A DNA stretch of 64,000 nucleotides from assembly GCF_000429925.1 (NCBI RefSeq), contig NZ_KE386986.1, forward strand, positions 150,522-214,521, in the 5' to 3' direction. This stretch comes from Desulfatirhabdium butyrativorans DSM 18734. Lineage in GTDB: Bacteria; Desulfobacterota; Desulfobacteria; Desulfobacterales; Desulfatirhabdiaceae. The notes below the pieces were generated by a model. The model was not told where the DNA came from and did not search any database. It was given only the letters and a program-made list of their open reading frames with translations. This document shows positions 8,290 through 16,912 of the stretch, in pieces. The number at the start of each line of letters is the position of its first letter. The first letter of the stretch is position 1. The position numbers and the translations under genes were made by a program.

Positions 8290-9951
8290 ATGCCGCATCC
8301 TCTCTATCATGGCCTGAAAAACAAGATGGTCACCATCACGCTCGCGGTCTCGCTTACGCCGTTGATCGTTCTGGGATTTGCCCTCTATGTCCAGTTCGAG
8401 CGGATGTATCGCGACAAGATCGTCGAGCAGATCCGCTACCGGGCGCAATCCCAGGCCGAAATGCTCGACCTGTTTCTGAAAAAGCGCGTGGCATTGCTCG
8501 GCATCATGGCCGATACCGGTTCTTACGCCGAACTCTCCGATGAGCCCCATCTGGCCAAGCTGTTCCGGGTTATGAATTTCCGTCAGGGCAATTTCGTCGA
8601 TCTGGGCGTCATCGATTATGCCGGTGTTCAGCAGGCCTATGTCGGTCCTTACGCGCTCAAGGGCCTCAATTACGGGGAGCAGCCCTGGTTCAGCGAGACC
8701 ATGGCCAAGGGCGCCTACATCAGCGATGTGTACATGGGGTTCCGGAAATTGCCGCATTTTACCATTTCGGTTCGGGAACAGGACAATTTCCAGAACTGGA
8801 TTCTGAGGGCGACCATCGACCTGGATGTGTTCGCAGCCCTGGTCCGATCTGCCATGGTCGGCAAGACAGGGGATGCCTTCATCGTGAATGCGGAAGGAGT
8901 CTATCAGACCAAACCCCGTTTTAACGGTGAAATCCTCGCACAATCCGGTATCCGAACGGATCGTTTCGGCTCCAACACGACGGTCTGGGAGGATCGCTCC
9001 GCAAATGGGAAGGTAACGTATTATGCCGGAAACTGGCTGAAAACGACAGGCTGGCTGTTCATCGTGCGCCAGGAATCCCTCGAGGAAATGGAAAGCCTGT
9101 TCTCGACCCAGCACATGGAAATCATCGTCATCGTTTTGGGGGTGGTCGCCATCGTGATCACGACATTCTGGACCACCCGGGTGATGATCGGCAGACTGGA
9201 GGAAAACGATCAGCGCCTGAAGGAGATGAATGCGCGCCTGATCCAGTCCGACAAGTTGGCCGCCATCGGCAAGATGGCCGCGGGCGTGGCCCACGAAATC
9301 AACAATCCCCTTGCCGTCATCCTCCAGAAAACCGGATGGATGGAAGATCTGCTGGAAGAGGAGGAATTCAAGAATTCCAAAAATATCGAAGAGTTCCGCC
9401 AGTCCATCCGGAAGATCGAACATCATGTGGAGCGGGCGAGAAAAGTCGTGCACGGCATGCTGGGTTATGCCCGCAAAATGGAGCCCCGGCTGGAAGACGT
9501 GGATGTCAACGATACACTGGTGCAGACCATCGGGCTTCTCGACAATTATGCCCGCAACAATGCCATCGAGATTCATACCGATCTGCAGAAAGATTTGCCG
9601 ATCACCGCAGGAGACCAGGCTCAGATGCAGCAGGTATTCCTGAATCTCATTTCCAACGCCATCGATGCGATCGGAAAGGACGGGCGGATCGATGTGGCAA
9701 CAGAATTGAAGGGTGAACAGATTCTGGTGAAAATTCAGGATAATGGACCTGGGATCCCAGAAGATCAGATGAACCGGATTTTCGATCCGTTCTTCACCAC
9801 CAAGGAAAGCGGGAAAGGCACGGGTTTGGGCCTTTGGGTCAGTTACAATATCATGGAAAAAATGGGGGGAGGCATTTCCGTTCAAAGTCAGGTGGGCAAA
9901 GGTTCAACCTTTATCGTGACGATTCCGTTGTTGGCGCCGGTGAAGAAATAG
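8290..9951 (+). CDS. Membrane sensor histidine kinase with dCache-type extracytoplasmic domain
   Basis: A 553-residue kinase. A transmembrane helix at about 14-34 and another at about 277-297 enclose a periplasmic region of roughly 240 residues of double-Cache character (IDYAGVQQAYVGPY, GDAFIVNAEG). The dimerisation/phospho-acceptor motif is AGVAHEINNPLA with H335, typical of NtrB-like/HisKA kinases. The ATPase motifs are NLISNAIDAI, DNGPGIP and GTGLGLWV. No HAMP is evident beyond a short linker. The next gene downstream, after about 600 bp of repeats, encodes a stand-alone response regulator that is the obvious candidate partner. Confidence 0.93.
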   Translation: MPHPLYHGLKNKMVTITLAVSLTPLIVLGFALYVQFERMYRDKIVEQIRYRAQSQAEMLDLFLKKRVALLGIMADTGSYAELSDEPHLAKLFRVMNFRQGNFVDLGVIDYAGVQQAYVGPYALKGLNYGEQPWFSETMAKGAYISDVYMGFRKLPHFTISVREQDNFQNWILRATIDLDVFAALVRSAMVGKTGDAFIVNAEGVYQTKPRFNGEILAQSGIRTDRFGSNTTVWEDRSANGKVTYYAGNWLKTTGWLFIVRQESLEEMESLFSTQHMEIIVIVLGVVAIVITTFWTTRVMIGRLEENDQRLKEMNARLIQSDKLAAIGKMAAGVAHEINNPLAVILQKTGWMEDLLEEEEFKNSKNIEEFRQSIRKIEHHVERARKVVHGMLGYARKMEPRLEDVDVNDTLVQTIGLLDNYARNNAIEIHTDLQKDLPITAGDQAQMQQVFLNLISNAIDAIGKDGRIDVATELKGEQILVKIQDNGPGIPEDQMNRIFDPFFTTKESGKGTGLGLWVSYNIMEKMGGGISVQSQVGKGSTFIVTIPLLAPVKK

Positions 9952-9978
9952 GTGAAAAGCAGGAGTCAGGGGGCAGGA

Positions 9979-10065
<87 letters not shown>

Positions 10066-10083
10066 GATGGGCTAAGGAAATTT

Positions 10084-10195
10084 CGATTACGACAACGACA
10101 ACGATTACGACAACGACAACGATAACGACAACGATAACGACAACGATAACGATGACGACAACGATGACGACAACGATAACGATGACGACAACGAT
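10084..10195. repeat. Hexamer tandem array ACGANN (about 18 units)
   Basis: About 18 consecutive six-base units. The first four positions are ACGA and the last two vary (TT, CA, TA, TG). The same array type occurs at 20.9 and 22.5 kb. Six-base periodicity keeps several reading frames open and produces meaningless two-residue protein repeats, which I do not call as genes. Confidence 0.92.
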
Positions 10196-10393
10196 TCACC
10201 CCCACGTCGCTGGAGAGAGGGGGGCGACTGCTGCAGGAACTGTTCATGGCGAAGGTCGCTATTCCCGGAGCCAATTGCAAAAGTCCTCCTGTGTCATTCG
10301 GGCGAAAGCCGGAATCCAGTTCTGTGGTGGCGGGATTTTGACAGGTTCTGGATCCTGGCTTTCGCCGGGGTGACGGGCTGCACTGCCCACTGG

Positions 10394-10515
10394 CCACTTT
10401 CGTAGGAATCGCTCATGAAATCTGGGTTTCACCCCGGTTAATAAAAGTCGCAGGAGCAAGCTACAAAAAATGGGAGCCATCCGCTTTCTTCTGACTCCTG
10501 ACTCCTGACTTCCGT
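10394..10515. repeat. Composite dispersed repeat (3 heptamers)
   Basis: Begins with TTTCGTAGGAATCGCTCATGAAA, continues through an imperfect stem-loop, the AAAAGTCGCAGGAGCAAGC stretch and CATCCGCTTTCTTC, and ends in three heptamers at 10489-10509 (TTCTGAC, TCCTGAC, TCCTGAC). It is nearly identical in its middle part to the 28.6-kb copy. It ends about 35 bp upstream of the response regulator start codon. Confidence 0.88.
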
Positions 10516-10549
10516 AGAAATATTCTGGAATGTTCTTCGAGGAGATGGT

Positions 10550-10942
10550 ATGAAACGCTACCGTGTGTTGGTTGTCGATGATGAAGCGGATTTTCTCGAG
10601 ACACTCGTCATTCGTCTGAACCGGAGGGGGTTCGATACGGTCGGTGTCGGAAGCGGCGAACAGGCCATCGAGACACTGAAGACCCGGGCCTTCGATGTGA
10701 TCGTTCTCGATATCAAGATGCCGGGAGGAATGGACGGGATCGAGACGCTTCGGGAAATCAAGAGGAATTGGCCTGAACCTGAAGTGATCCTGCTGACCGG
10801 TCATGGTTCCATCGAGACGAGCATCGAAGGAGTGAAGCTTGGGGCCTTCGATTATCTGCTCAAGCCGGTCCGAATCGATGAATTGCTCGAAAAAATGGCG
10901 CTGGCCCTTGAAAAACAGGAATTGGAGGAAGAGAAAGAATGA
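10550..10942 (+). CDS. Stand-alone response regulator, coupled to a CoA-transferase gene
   Basis: A 130-residue receiver domain. Acidic residues are D10-D11, the phospho-acceptor is D54 (IVLDIKMPGGMDG, with one extra Gly compared with the usual MPxMDG), T83 is the switch residue and K105 the conserved Lys. A short acidic coil (EKQELEEEKE) follows with no output domain. Its stop overlaps the start of the acetyl-CoA hydrolase/transferase gene by 4 bp (ATGA). The likely kinase is the dCache protein at 8290-9951. The RBS is GGAGATGG just upstream of the ATG. Confidence 0.93.
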   Translation: MKRYRVLVVDDEADFLETLVIRLNRRGFDTVGVGSGEQAIETLKTRAFDVIVLDIKMPGGMDGIETLREIKRNWPEPEVILLTGHGSIETSIEGVKLGAFDYLLKPVRIDELLEKMALALEKQELEEEKE

Positions 10943-12429
10943 TTCGCAGGTCGTATCCGGTACTGACGGCAGAGGAAGCGGTTTCCATCATTCAAAACGG
11001 GGATACGGTTTCGTTCAGCGGGTTTTCGCCGGCTGGAGCCGCAAAAGCCGTTCCAAGGGCGATCGCCGAGCGGGCAATTGCGGAACATGCGAAAGGCCGC
11101 CCGTTTCGGCTGAGGGTACTTACCGGTGCATCGAGCGGGCAAAGCGTTGATGGCGAGCTGGCCCAGGCAGAGGCCATCGCCTGGCGGGCGCCCTACATGG
11201 GGGAAGCCGCGCTTCGCAAACGCATCAATGCAGAGGATGTCGAATATGTCGATATTCACCTCTCGCATCTGCCGCAGCTCATTGCCTTCGGATTCCTGGG
11301 GAAAATCGATGTGGCTGTCATCGAGGCCACCGAAATCACCTCGGATGGCAGGGTGTTCCTGACCACATCGATTGGCGCTTCACCGACATATCTCGAGCAG
11401 GCCCGCAAAGTCATCATCGAGATCAATTCCCGCCAGAGCAAGCGGCTTCGGGAGATGGCCGACATTTTCCGGGTGCCTCGGCCGCCGCATCGGAGCCCCA
11501 TTCCCATCTTCGATCCGCTCTCCAAGATCGGCTGGCCCTATGCGACGGTTGACCCGGAAAAAGTGATCGGGATCGTGGAAAACAACGAGGCGGATCTGCT
11601 GGGCGATTTTCCGGAACCGGATGGGGCAAGTCTTCAGATTGCCGGGCATATCGTTCGATTTCTGGTGGACGAGATGCGCTCCAGCCGCATCCCGGAAAAT
11701 TTTCTGCCGCTTCAGGCGGGAGTCGGATCTCTTTCAAACGGTGTCATGGCGGCCTTGGGCCAGGCTCCGGAGATACCGGCGTTCAAGATGTATACGGAAG
11801 TGTTTCAGGATTCTCAGGTGGACCTGATGGAGGAAGGAAGGCTTCTGGGTGCAAGCGCCTGCGCGCTGACGGTTTCCGGAAGGCAGCTCGACCGGATCGT
11901 CGATAACATGGATTTCTTTGCGGAACGGATCGTCCTGAGGCCCCAGGAGATTTCCAATCATCCCGGCATCATCCGAAGGCTGGGTGTGATCGCCATGAAT
12001 ACGGCTCTCGAGGCGGACATCTACGGGAACGTGAATTCCACCCACATCTGCGGCATCGATATCATGAACGGCATCGGTGGCAGCGGCGAATTCACGCGCA
12101 ACGGTTATTTGTCCATTTTTATGACGCCCTCGATCGCCAAAAACGGGGCCATCTCCTGTATCGTGCCGATGTGCCCGCATATCGACAACAACGAGCACTC
12201 GGTCCAGGTGCTGGTGACGGAGCAGGGGCTTGCCGATCTGCGTGGGCTGGGGCCCATCCAGCGTGCGAAACGCATCATCAATACCTGCGTGCATCCCATG
12301 TACCGGGATTATCTGAACCGGTATCTCGAAACCTCACGCAAGGGACATATCCGGCATAACCTCGAAACCTGCTACGAGCTGCACCGCAACCTGCTGGCGA
12401 CCGGCTCCATGCTCGGCAAAACGATGTAG
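10939..12429 (+). CDS. Acetyl-CoA hydrolase/transferase family (succinate/propionate:acetate CoA-transferase-like)
   Basis: A 496-residue member of the Cat1/YgfH/AarC-type CoA-transferases, which move CoA between short-chain carboxylates through a glutamyl-CoA thioester. The catalytic Glu is E287 in KMYTEVFQDS. The oxyanion and CoA-binding loop GVGSLSNGVM is at about 261-270, and STHICGIDIMNGIGGSG follows. In an anaerobe it could activate acetate, propionate or butyrate, or conserve CoA during fermentation or syntrophic oxidation. It is translationally coupled to a response regulator, an unusual pairing. The TAG stop is partly supplied by a MITE-like insertion (12428-12518); before insertion the stop would have been TAA. 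Confidence 0.9.
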   Translation: MIRRSYPVLTAEEAVSIIQNGDTVSFSGFSPAGAAKAVPRAIAERAIAEHAKGRPFRLRVLTGASSGQSVDGELAQAEAIAWRAPYMGEAALRKRINAEDVEYVDIHLSHLPQLIAFGFLGKIDVAVIEATEITSDGRVFLTTSIGASPTYLEQARKVIIEINSRQSKRLREMADIFRVPRPPHRSPIPIFDPLSKIGWPYATVDPEKVIGIVENNEADLLGDFPEPDGASLQIAGHIVRFLVDEMRSSRIPENFLPLQAGVGSLSNGVMAALGQAPEIPAFKMYTEVFQDSQVDLMEEGRLLGASACALTVSGRQLDRIVDNMDFFAERIVLRPQEISNHPGIIRRLGVIAMNTALEADIYGNVNSTHICGIDIMNGIGGSGEFTRNGYLSIFMTPSIAKNGAISCIVPMCPHIDNNEHSVQVLVTEQGLADLRGLGPIQRAKRIINTCVHPMYRDYLNRYLETSRKGHIRHNLETCYELHRNLLATGSMLGKTM

Positions 12430-12518
12430 TGCCTGAACGGAAAACCTCTGTTTGTAGCAGCGCGCCGCCTGCCCTCCGGCTCAGGTTGTACCCAAAACGG
12501 GTTTTTCGTCCAGGCACT
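12428..12518. mobile_element. MITE-like element M, internally deleted 91-bp copy inserted in a stop codon
   Basis: Has terminal inverted repeats AGTGCCTGAACGGAAAA and its near-complement ending in GGCACT, flanked by a 4-bp duplication ATGT (12424-12427 and 12519-12522). The left arm (CCTCTGTTTGTAGCAGCGC) is joined directly to the right arm (CCCTCCGGCTCAGGTTG), so about 200 bp of the full-length element seen at 37.7 and 52.9 kb are missing. No coding capacity. Confidence 0.88.
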
Positions 12519-12587
12519 ATGTAACGGATTACCCGAAGGTCCATATTGTGGATGTCGGCTGGATGAAGAATCAGTCGTCTGGCCGTA

Positions 12588-12911
12588 TCAGGGTTTTTGC
12601 TGCAGCTTGCTCTTGATCAGCTCCTGAAATTTCCGCGCGGCTTCCTTCTCTTTTTCGGTTGGTTCCGTCTGTTTGATCTCCATTTCCTCAGGCGTCAGAA
12701 AACCGTCATGGTTGGTATCGAGCCGGTCGAACTGCTTGGCGCAATCGCCAAGCTTGCAGTTGGCCATGTATTCATCCCGGCTGACCTTTCCGTCTCCGTT
12801 GGTGTCCATGGCCGAAATCCTGTTTTGCGCCTGCGTGCCGGGCTGTGCGAAGGCCAATCCGGCGCCGAGAATCAAAGCCAGAAGGATGACAAGCCATTTT
12901 ACATGTTTCAT
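12588..12911 (-). CDS. Secreted EF-hand calcium-binding protein
   Basis: A 107-residue protein with a Sec signal peptide (residues 1-22, cleavage after AFA) and two canonical EF-hand loops. Loop 1 has D36, N38, D40, K42 and E47; loop 2 has D65, N67, D69, F71 and E76. A single Cys pair (C52, C57) lies between the loops. The C-terminus is a charged helix. It most likely binds calcium in the periplasm. No operon partner is evident: the upstream neighbour is divergent and the CoA-transferase gene is convergent. Confidence 0.9.
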   Translation of the reverse strand: MKHVKWLVILLALILGAGLAFAQPGTQAQNRISAMDTNGDGKVSRDEYMANCKLGDCAKQFDRLDTNHDGFLTPEEMEIKQTEPTEKEKEAARKFQELIKSKLQQKP

Positions 12912-13079
12912 TTCTGTTTTCCTTTCGCTATGATGATGATATATCCGAATACCGTGTGGTCTTCGATATGACGATTCGATGCATCCCGTTGTTTTTTTGA
13001 AAGCCGGTGGAAGGTTCTCGAAAATGATTACCGGCGCATTAAATCAGGGACGATTCCGGATTGCAAGTCGTTTGTGGGG

Positions 13080-13190
13080 CCGTTCAGGGTTGATCAAGTC
13101 GCAAAACACCACCCGCCCTCCTGCTGGAAGCCCGGCATTGCAAGAAAATCAGTGGGTGGCGACTTTTTGCGAGTTCATCAGGCTTTGTGC
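13080..13190. repeat. Degenerate remnants of elements M and N
   Basis: Contains CCGTTCAGG (like the terminus of element M), a 25-bp segment at 13113-13137 that is the reverse complement of 44243-44267, and GACTTTTTGCGAGTTCATCA, which resembles the terminus of element N (33.5 kb). The region 12912-13233 between the EF-hand gene and the following gene shows nothing else that I can support. Confidence 0.6.
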
Positions 13191-13233
13191 CGATACGAAT
13201 ATTCCGCATGCTGCGCTCCAGAGGAATTGCCGA

Positions 13234-13914
13234 ATGGGTAAAATCAGAAAATCGCTGTTTCCCGATTATCGGGGATTCAAAGGGGAACATGTCCGGGATT
13301 TGATGGACGGCATTTTCAAAAATATACCGCTCGTGTTTGAAGATGATCTGGCGGACAGTCTGGACGAAGAGGGAGTCCATGCGGAAAACGAAACCGTCGA
13401 AATTCAAAACCTCAATCAGGAATGGCTATGTGCCTATCTCGACGGGAACATCGATTTTCATGCGAACATGATCGACGCCTACCTGGATGAAACCAATGCC
13501 GACAGTCCGAATTACGATTTGTTCTACCGCTATTTCCGGCGAGGCGCCCCCACCCTCAAGCGCCTGCTTCTGGCCTGCATTGACCGATATCCGTCCGATC
13601 CGGCTCTGCTGAACGATCTGGCCTATGCGCACGAATATGCCTTCATGCTCGAAGATCTGGCGAATTGCTACCGGAGGGCCTGTCTGCTTGAAAGCGATCC
13701 GGAAGGATTCGCCGAATTGGCCGAAGGATATTTTTTCAATACGATTCCGGACGATTTTGACGCGTTCTACGATCTGCATCTTCTCTTTCAGGACGATCCG
13801 CAGAAGCTTGCCATCGTCGAATATCTCCTTGAACACCTCGGCCTGGATGATACGGAAGCCCCGGAACGTCTACATGCAGGTGCCATGCCGGATTCGGGAA
13901 ACATGCTTGCCTGA
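13234..13914 (+). CDS. Conserved hypothetical protein, acidic and helical (TPR-like)
   Basis: A 226-residue protein I do not recognise. It is acidic, without signal peptide or membrane segment. The stretch about 120-215 looks like helical pairs (DPALLNDLAYAHEYAFMLED, then CYRRACLLESDPEGFAELAE), reminiscent of tetratricopeptide repeats. The ATG at 13234 is chosen because GAGGAA lies 8 bases upstream; the frame is open upstream to 12979 but runs through repeat remnants. It precedes the rplU promoter. Function unknown. Confidence 0.7.
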   Translation: MGKIRKSLFPDYRGFKGEHVRDLMDGIFKNIPLVFEDDLADSLDEEGVHAENETVEIQNLNQEWLCAYLDGNIDFHANMIDAYLDETNADSPNYDLFYRYFRRGAPTLKRLLLACIDRYPSDPALLNDLAYAHEYAFMLEDLANCYRRACLLESDPEGFAELAEGYFFNTIPDDFDAFYDLHLLFQDDPQKLAIVEYLLEHLGLDDTEAPERLHAGAMPDSGNMLA

Positions 13915-13924
13915 AAAATGTTTC

Positions 13925-13952
13925 TTGACAAATTGGTCATCTCAAATAAAAA
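13925..13952 (+). promoter_or_regulatory. Probable sigma-70 promoter for the rplU operon
   Basis: A perfect -35 TTGACA at 13925-13930, a 16-bp spacer, and TAAAAA at 13947-13952 as -10 (an alternative AAATAC lies slightly downstream). It lies about 50 bp upstream of the rplU start, after the stop of the preceding gene. Confidence 0.6.
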
Positions 13953-14001
13953 TACAGAGTTTTTTAATCATTTCGATCGTTATCTCAAGGAGGATTGGAT
14001 C

Positions 14002-14316
14002 ATGTACGCTGTAGTGGCTACCGGCGGTAAACAATATCGGGTGGAGCCGGATCAGGTGTTGCGGGTGGAGAAGCTGGCGGGAAACAAGGGAGACATCGTT
14101 TCCTTCGATCAGGTGCTTCTGTATCATGACGGAGACCAGCTTCGGATCGGTCAGCCCACACTGTCCGACATTCGGGTAAACGGCAGGATTCTCGAACAGG
14201 GAAAATACCGCAAGATCATCGTTTTTCGATCCAAGCGCCGAAAAGGCTATCACAAAAAAAATGGCCATCGTCAGCAGTTCACCGCTGTCAAAATCGATGG
14301 CATCGCAGCAGCTTGA
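14002..14316 (+). CDS. rplU: 50S ribosomal protein L21
   Basis: A 104-residue L21, usual length. It starts MYAVVATGGKQYRV, the family N-terminus, and ends with the basic KRRKGYHKKNGHRQQFT segment that contacts 23S rRNA. The ATG at 14002 is preceded by AAGGAGG (13987-13993); an upstream in-frame extension is untranslated leader. First gene of rplU-rpmA-obgE, with proB overlapping next. Confidence 0.98.
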   Translation: MYAVVATGGKQYRVEPDQVLRVEKLAGNKGDIVSFDQVLLYHDGDQLRIGQPTLSDIRVNGRILEQGKYRKIIVFRSKRRKGYHKKNGHRQQFTAVKIDGIAAA

Positions 14317-14331
14317 TAAGGAGTTGACATC

Positions 14332-14586
14332 ATGGCACACAAGAAAGCGGGCGGAAGCTCCAGAAACGGCAGAGACAGCAACGCTCAATATCGGGGCATC
14401 AAGCGGTACAGTGGCCAAAAAGTGACGGCAGGGACCATTCTGGTTCGGCAGGTGGGCACCCGGATTCATCCCGGTCACAATGTCGGTCTCGGAAAGGACT
14501 ATACCCTCTTCGCGTTGATCGATGGCGTCGTTGCCTATGAGCGGGACGGAAGAATCCGTAAAAAAGTGAGTGTTCATGCCGAGTGA
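14332..14586 (+). CDS. rpmA: 50S ribosomal protein L27
   Basis: An 84-residue L27. The N-terminus [17 protein letters not shown] is the conserved flexible tail that reaches the peptidyl-transferase centre; there is no Firmicutes-type cleavable extension. It follows rplU by 15 bp with GGAG upstream, and overlaps obgE by 4 bp. Confidence 0.98.
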   Translation: MAHKKAGGSSRNGRDSNAQYRGIKRYSGQKVTAGTILVRQVGTRIHPGHNVGLGKDYTLFALIDGVVAYERDGRIRKKVSVHAE

Positions 14587-15590
14587 AATTCCTGGATGAA
14601 GCAGTGATTACGGTGACCTCCGGCCATGGCGGCCGGGGGGGCTTGAGCTTCCGCAGAGAGAAGTTCATTCCCAAAGGGGGGCCGGACGGCGGAAACGGCG
14701 GAAGGGGCGGCGACATCGTTCTGAGGGCATCCCTGCAAAAGCGGACGCTCTATGATCTGTCGCATCGCCGCTCCTTCAAGGCCGCCAACGGCGCAAACGG
14801 TTCCTCCAATATGAGGACCGGCCGGGATGGCAGCGATCTGGTGATCGAGATACCGGCCGGTACCATGGTCCTGAATGCCGCTACGGGTGAATTGATCCAT
14901 GACTTTACGCAGAACGATGAGTCATTCGTGCTGCTGCGGGGCGGGCGCGGCGGCAAGGGAAACGCCCACTTCAAAACCGCAACCCATCAGACCCCCCGGT
15001 TCTCGCAGCCGGGCGAACCCAGCCAGTCTCTTGAAATCAAACTCGTTTTGAAGCTCATCGCCGATGTCGGCATCGTAGGGCTTCCCAATGCCGGAAAATC
15101 CACCCTGCTGGCCGCCATTTCATCGGCAACCCCCAAAATCGCCGATTATCCCTTTACCACGCTCATTCCCAATCTGGCTGCCGTTTATCCGGCCCACAGC
15201 GAGCCTTTTATCGCGGCTGACATCCCCGGCCTGATCGAAGGCGCCCATTCCGGCGCAGGCCTTGGGATCCAATTTCTCAAGCATATCGAACGGACACGCA
15301 TCCTCGTTCACCTGATCGATGCATCGGCCATCGATCCGGCCGATCCGCTGAAATCCTATCGCACCATCCAGGATGAGCTGTCCAAATTTAACGAGTCACT
15401 CGGCGCCAAGCCCCGGATTCTCGTTCTGAACAAGATGGATGTCCAAGACGCATCGGTTCAGGCGGATATTTTCGAAAAAGCCGTTTCACAGAAGCCCGTC
15501 GTGCGGATTTCTGCCCATACGGGTATGGGGATTCAAGCTTTGCTGCAACAACTCGCCCAATTGCTGGATAACGATGGGACCCCTCGATAG
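14583..15590 (+). CDS. obgE: Obg-family GTPase (CgtA/ObgE), GTG start
   Basis: A 335-residue essential GTPase that binds the 50S subunit and acts in late ribosome assembly. The glycine-rich Obg fold ([21 protein letters not shown]) is at about 14-55, then the G domain with G1 [10 protein letters not shown]3 [10 protein letters not shown] and G4 NKMD. The C-terminal OCT domain is absent, as in many proteobacterial homologues. It starts with GTG at 14583, overlapping the rpmA stop (GTGA). Its 3' end overlaps proB by 17 bp. Confidence 0.97.
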   Translation: MKFLDEAVITVTSGHGGRGGLSFRREKFIPKGGPDGGNGGRGGDIVLRASLQKRTLYDLSHRRSFKAANGANGSSNMRTGRDGSDLVIEIPAGTMVLNAATGELIHDFTQNDESFVLLRGGRGGKGNAHFKTATHQTPRFSQPGEPSQSLEIKLVLKLIADVGIVGLPNAGKSTLLAAISSATPKIADYPFTTLIPNLAAVYPAHSEPFIAADIPGLIEGAHSGAGLGIQFLKHIERTRILVHLIDASAIDPADPLKSYRTIQDELSKFNESLGAKPRILVLNKMDVQDASVQADIFEKAVSQKPVVRISAHTGMGIQALLQQLAQLLDNDGTPR

Positions 15591-16716
15591 AAAAGCGTAT
15601 TTCGACGATGCCCGAAGAATTGTCGTTAAGGTGGGCAGCAATGTGCTCACGGAAGATGACGGTTTGAATCTCAAGGTCGTCCGATCGATCAGCCGCCAGA
15701 TTTGCCGACTGATCGATCGTGGGCTGGAGGTCATTCTGGTTTCTTCGGGTGCGATGGCCGCTGGTATCCGGAAAATCGGGCTGGCCAGAAGACCGGATGA
15801 AATTCCAAAGCGGCAGGCCGTATCCGCAGTGGGGCAGGCGGGGCTGATCATGGAATATGAAAATGCCTTCGAGCGCTACGGGAACAAGGTCGCTCAGATT
15901 CTGCTGACCGGAGACAACCTGAGCAACCGCAAGATGTATCTCAATGCCCGTAATACGCTGCACACGCTTCTGGCCTGGCAGGTTGTACCCATCATCAACG
16001 AAAACGACACGGTCGCCATTGAATCCATCAAATTCGGCGACAACGACAACCTGGCGGCTCAGATCACCCTGATGATGGATGCGGATCTGCTGATCATCCT
16101 GAGCGACATCGACGGGTTGTTCGACAAGGATCCCAGACACTTCCCGGATGCCCGGCTCATTCCCGCCGTTACCCATTTCAGCCGGACCATCGAAAAGCAG
16201 GCCAGCGCCATTCCCGGCTCCCTCGGCTCCGGCGGCATGCTCAGCAAGATCAAGGCGGCCCGGAAGGTGACTTCCAGCGGCATTCCCATGGTCATCGCCA
16301 ACGGCAATATCCCGGATGTCCTGGAGCATATTTTCGATGGCCAGGCCATCGGCACGTTTTTCGTTCCCGGCGAGGAACGCATGGCCAAGCGAAAGTGCTG
16401 GATCGGCTATTCGATCAAGCCCGAAGGAAGTCTCACCATCGATGACGGCGCCGTGACGGCCATCGTTCGCAGAGGAAAAAGCCTGCTGCCAAGCGGCATT
16501 CTGGAAGTGGAAGGGGATTTCGGCATTGGTGCGGGCGTCCAGTTCAAAAGCACCACCGGTGAGATTCTCGGTGTCGGTCTTGTCAACTACAGTGCTGCGG
16601 ATATCCGTAAAATCAGGGGGCTCCAGTCCTCCCGGATCGCTGAAAAGCTGGGAGAAAAACCCTATGACGAGGTGATCCATCGGGACAATCTCGTCATCAC
16701 CGAGCATTGCCCCTGA
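15574..16716 (+). CDS. proB: Glutamate 5-kinase with PUA domain
   Basis: A 380-residue enzyme for the first step of proline synthesis (L-Glu + ATP to gamma-glutamyl phosphate). The amino-acid kinase domain starts RRIVVKVGSNVLT, has VSSGAMAAG, and the substrate segment INENDTVA. A PUA domain occupies roughly the last 80 residues (GSLTIDDGAV, GIGAGVQF). The ATG at 15574 lies inside the obgE end and removes a non-homologous open-frame extension. The stop codon TGA falls within a CCTGAC heptamer of hairpin array D, which then separates proB from proA. Confidence 0.96.
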   Translation: MGPLDRKAYFDDARRIVVKVGSNVLTEDDGLNLKVVRSISRQICRLIDRGLEVILVSSGAMAAGIRKIGLARRPDEIPKRQAVSAVGQAGLIMEYENAFERYGNKVAQILLTGDNLSNRKMYLNARNTLHTLLAWQVVPIINENDTVAIESIKFGDNDNLAAQITLMMDADLLIILSDIDGLFDKDPRHFPDARLIPAVTHFSRTIEKQASAIPGSLGSGGMLSKIKAARKVTSSGIPMVIANGNIPDVLEHIFDGQAIGTFFVPGEERMAKRKCWIGYSIKPEGSLTIDDGAVTAIVRRGKSLLPSGILEVEGDFGIGAGVQFKSTTGEILGVGLVNYSAADIRKIRGLQSSRIAEKLGEKPYDEVIHRDNLVITEHCP

Positions 16717-16889
16717 CCGCATGACGCAGCGAAGCAGCACCTGACGTCGCGAAGCGACACCTGACGGCCGCTTGCGGCCCCTGACGCCCACGAAGTGGGC
16801 ACATGACGCTGCGAAGCAGCACCTGACGTCGCGAAGCGACACCTGACGGCCGCTTGCGGCCCCTGACGCCCACGAAGTGGGCACATGAC
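16717..16889. repeat. Mini-hairpin module array D (8 modules) between proB and proA
   Basis: Eight modules in the order GCAGC*, GTCGC, GGCCGC, GCCCAC, GCTGC, GTCGC, GGCCGC, GCCCAC (first one imperfect). A four-module block starting at 16726 is repeated from 16808, with an 82-bp period. Loops on the plus strand are GAA, or TT in the GGCCGC module. Heptamers are ACCTGAC and ACATGAC, shortened to CCTGAC after GGCCGC. The array begins directly at the proB stop codon and ends 23 bp before the proA start. Confidence 0.95.
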
Positions 16890-16912
16890 CCCAAAAAGAG
16901 GACCCGTCGAAC

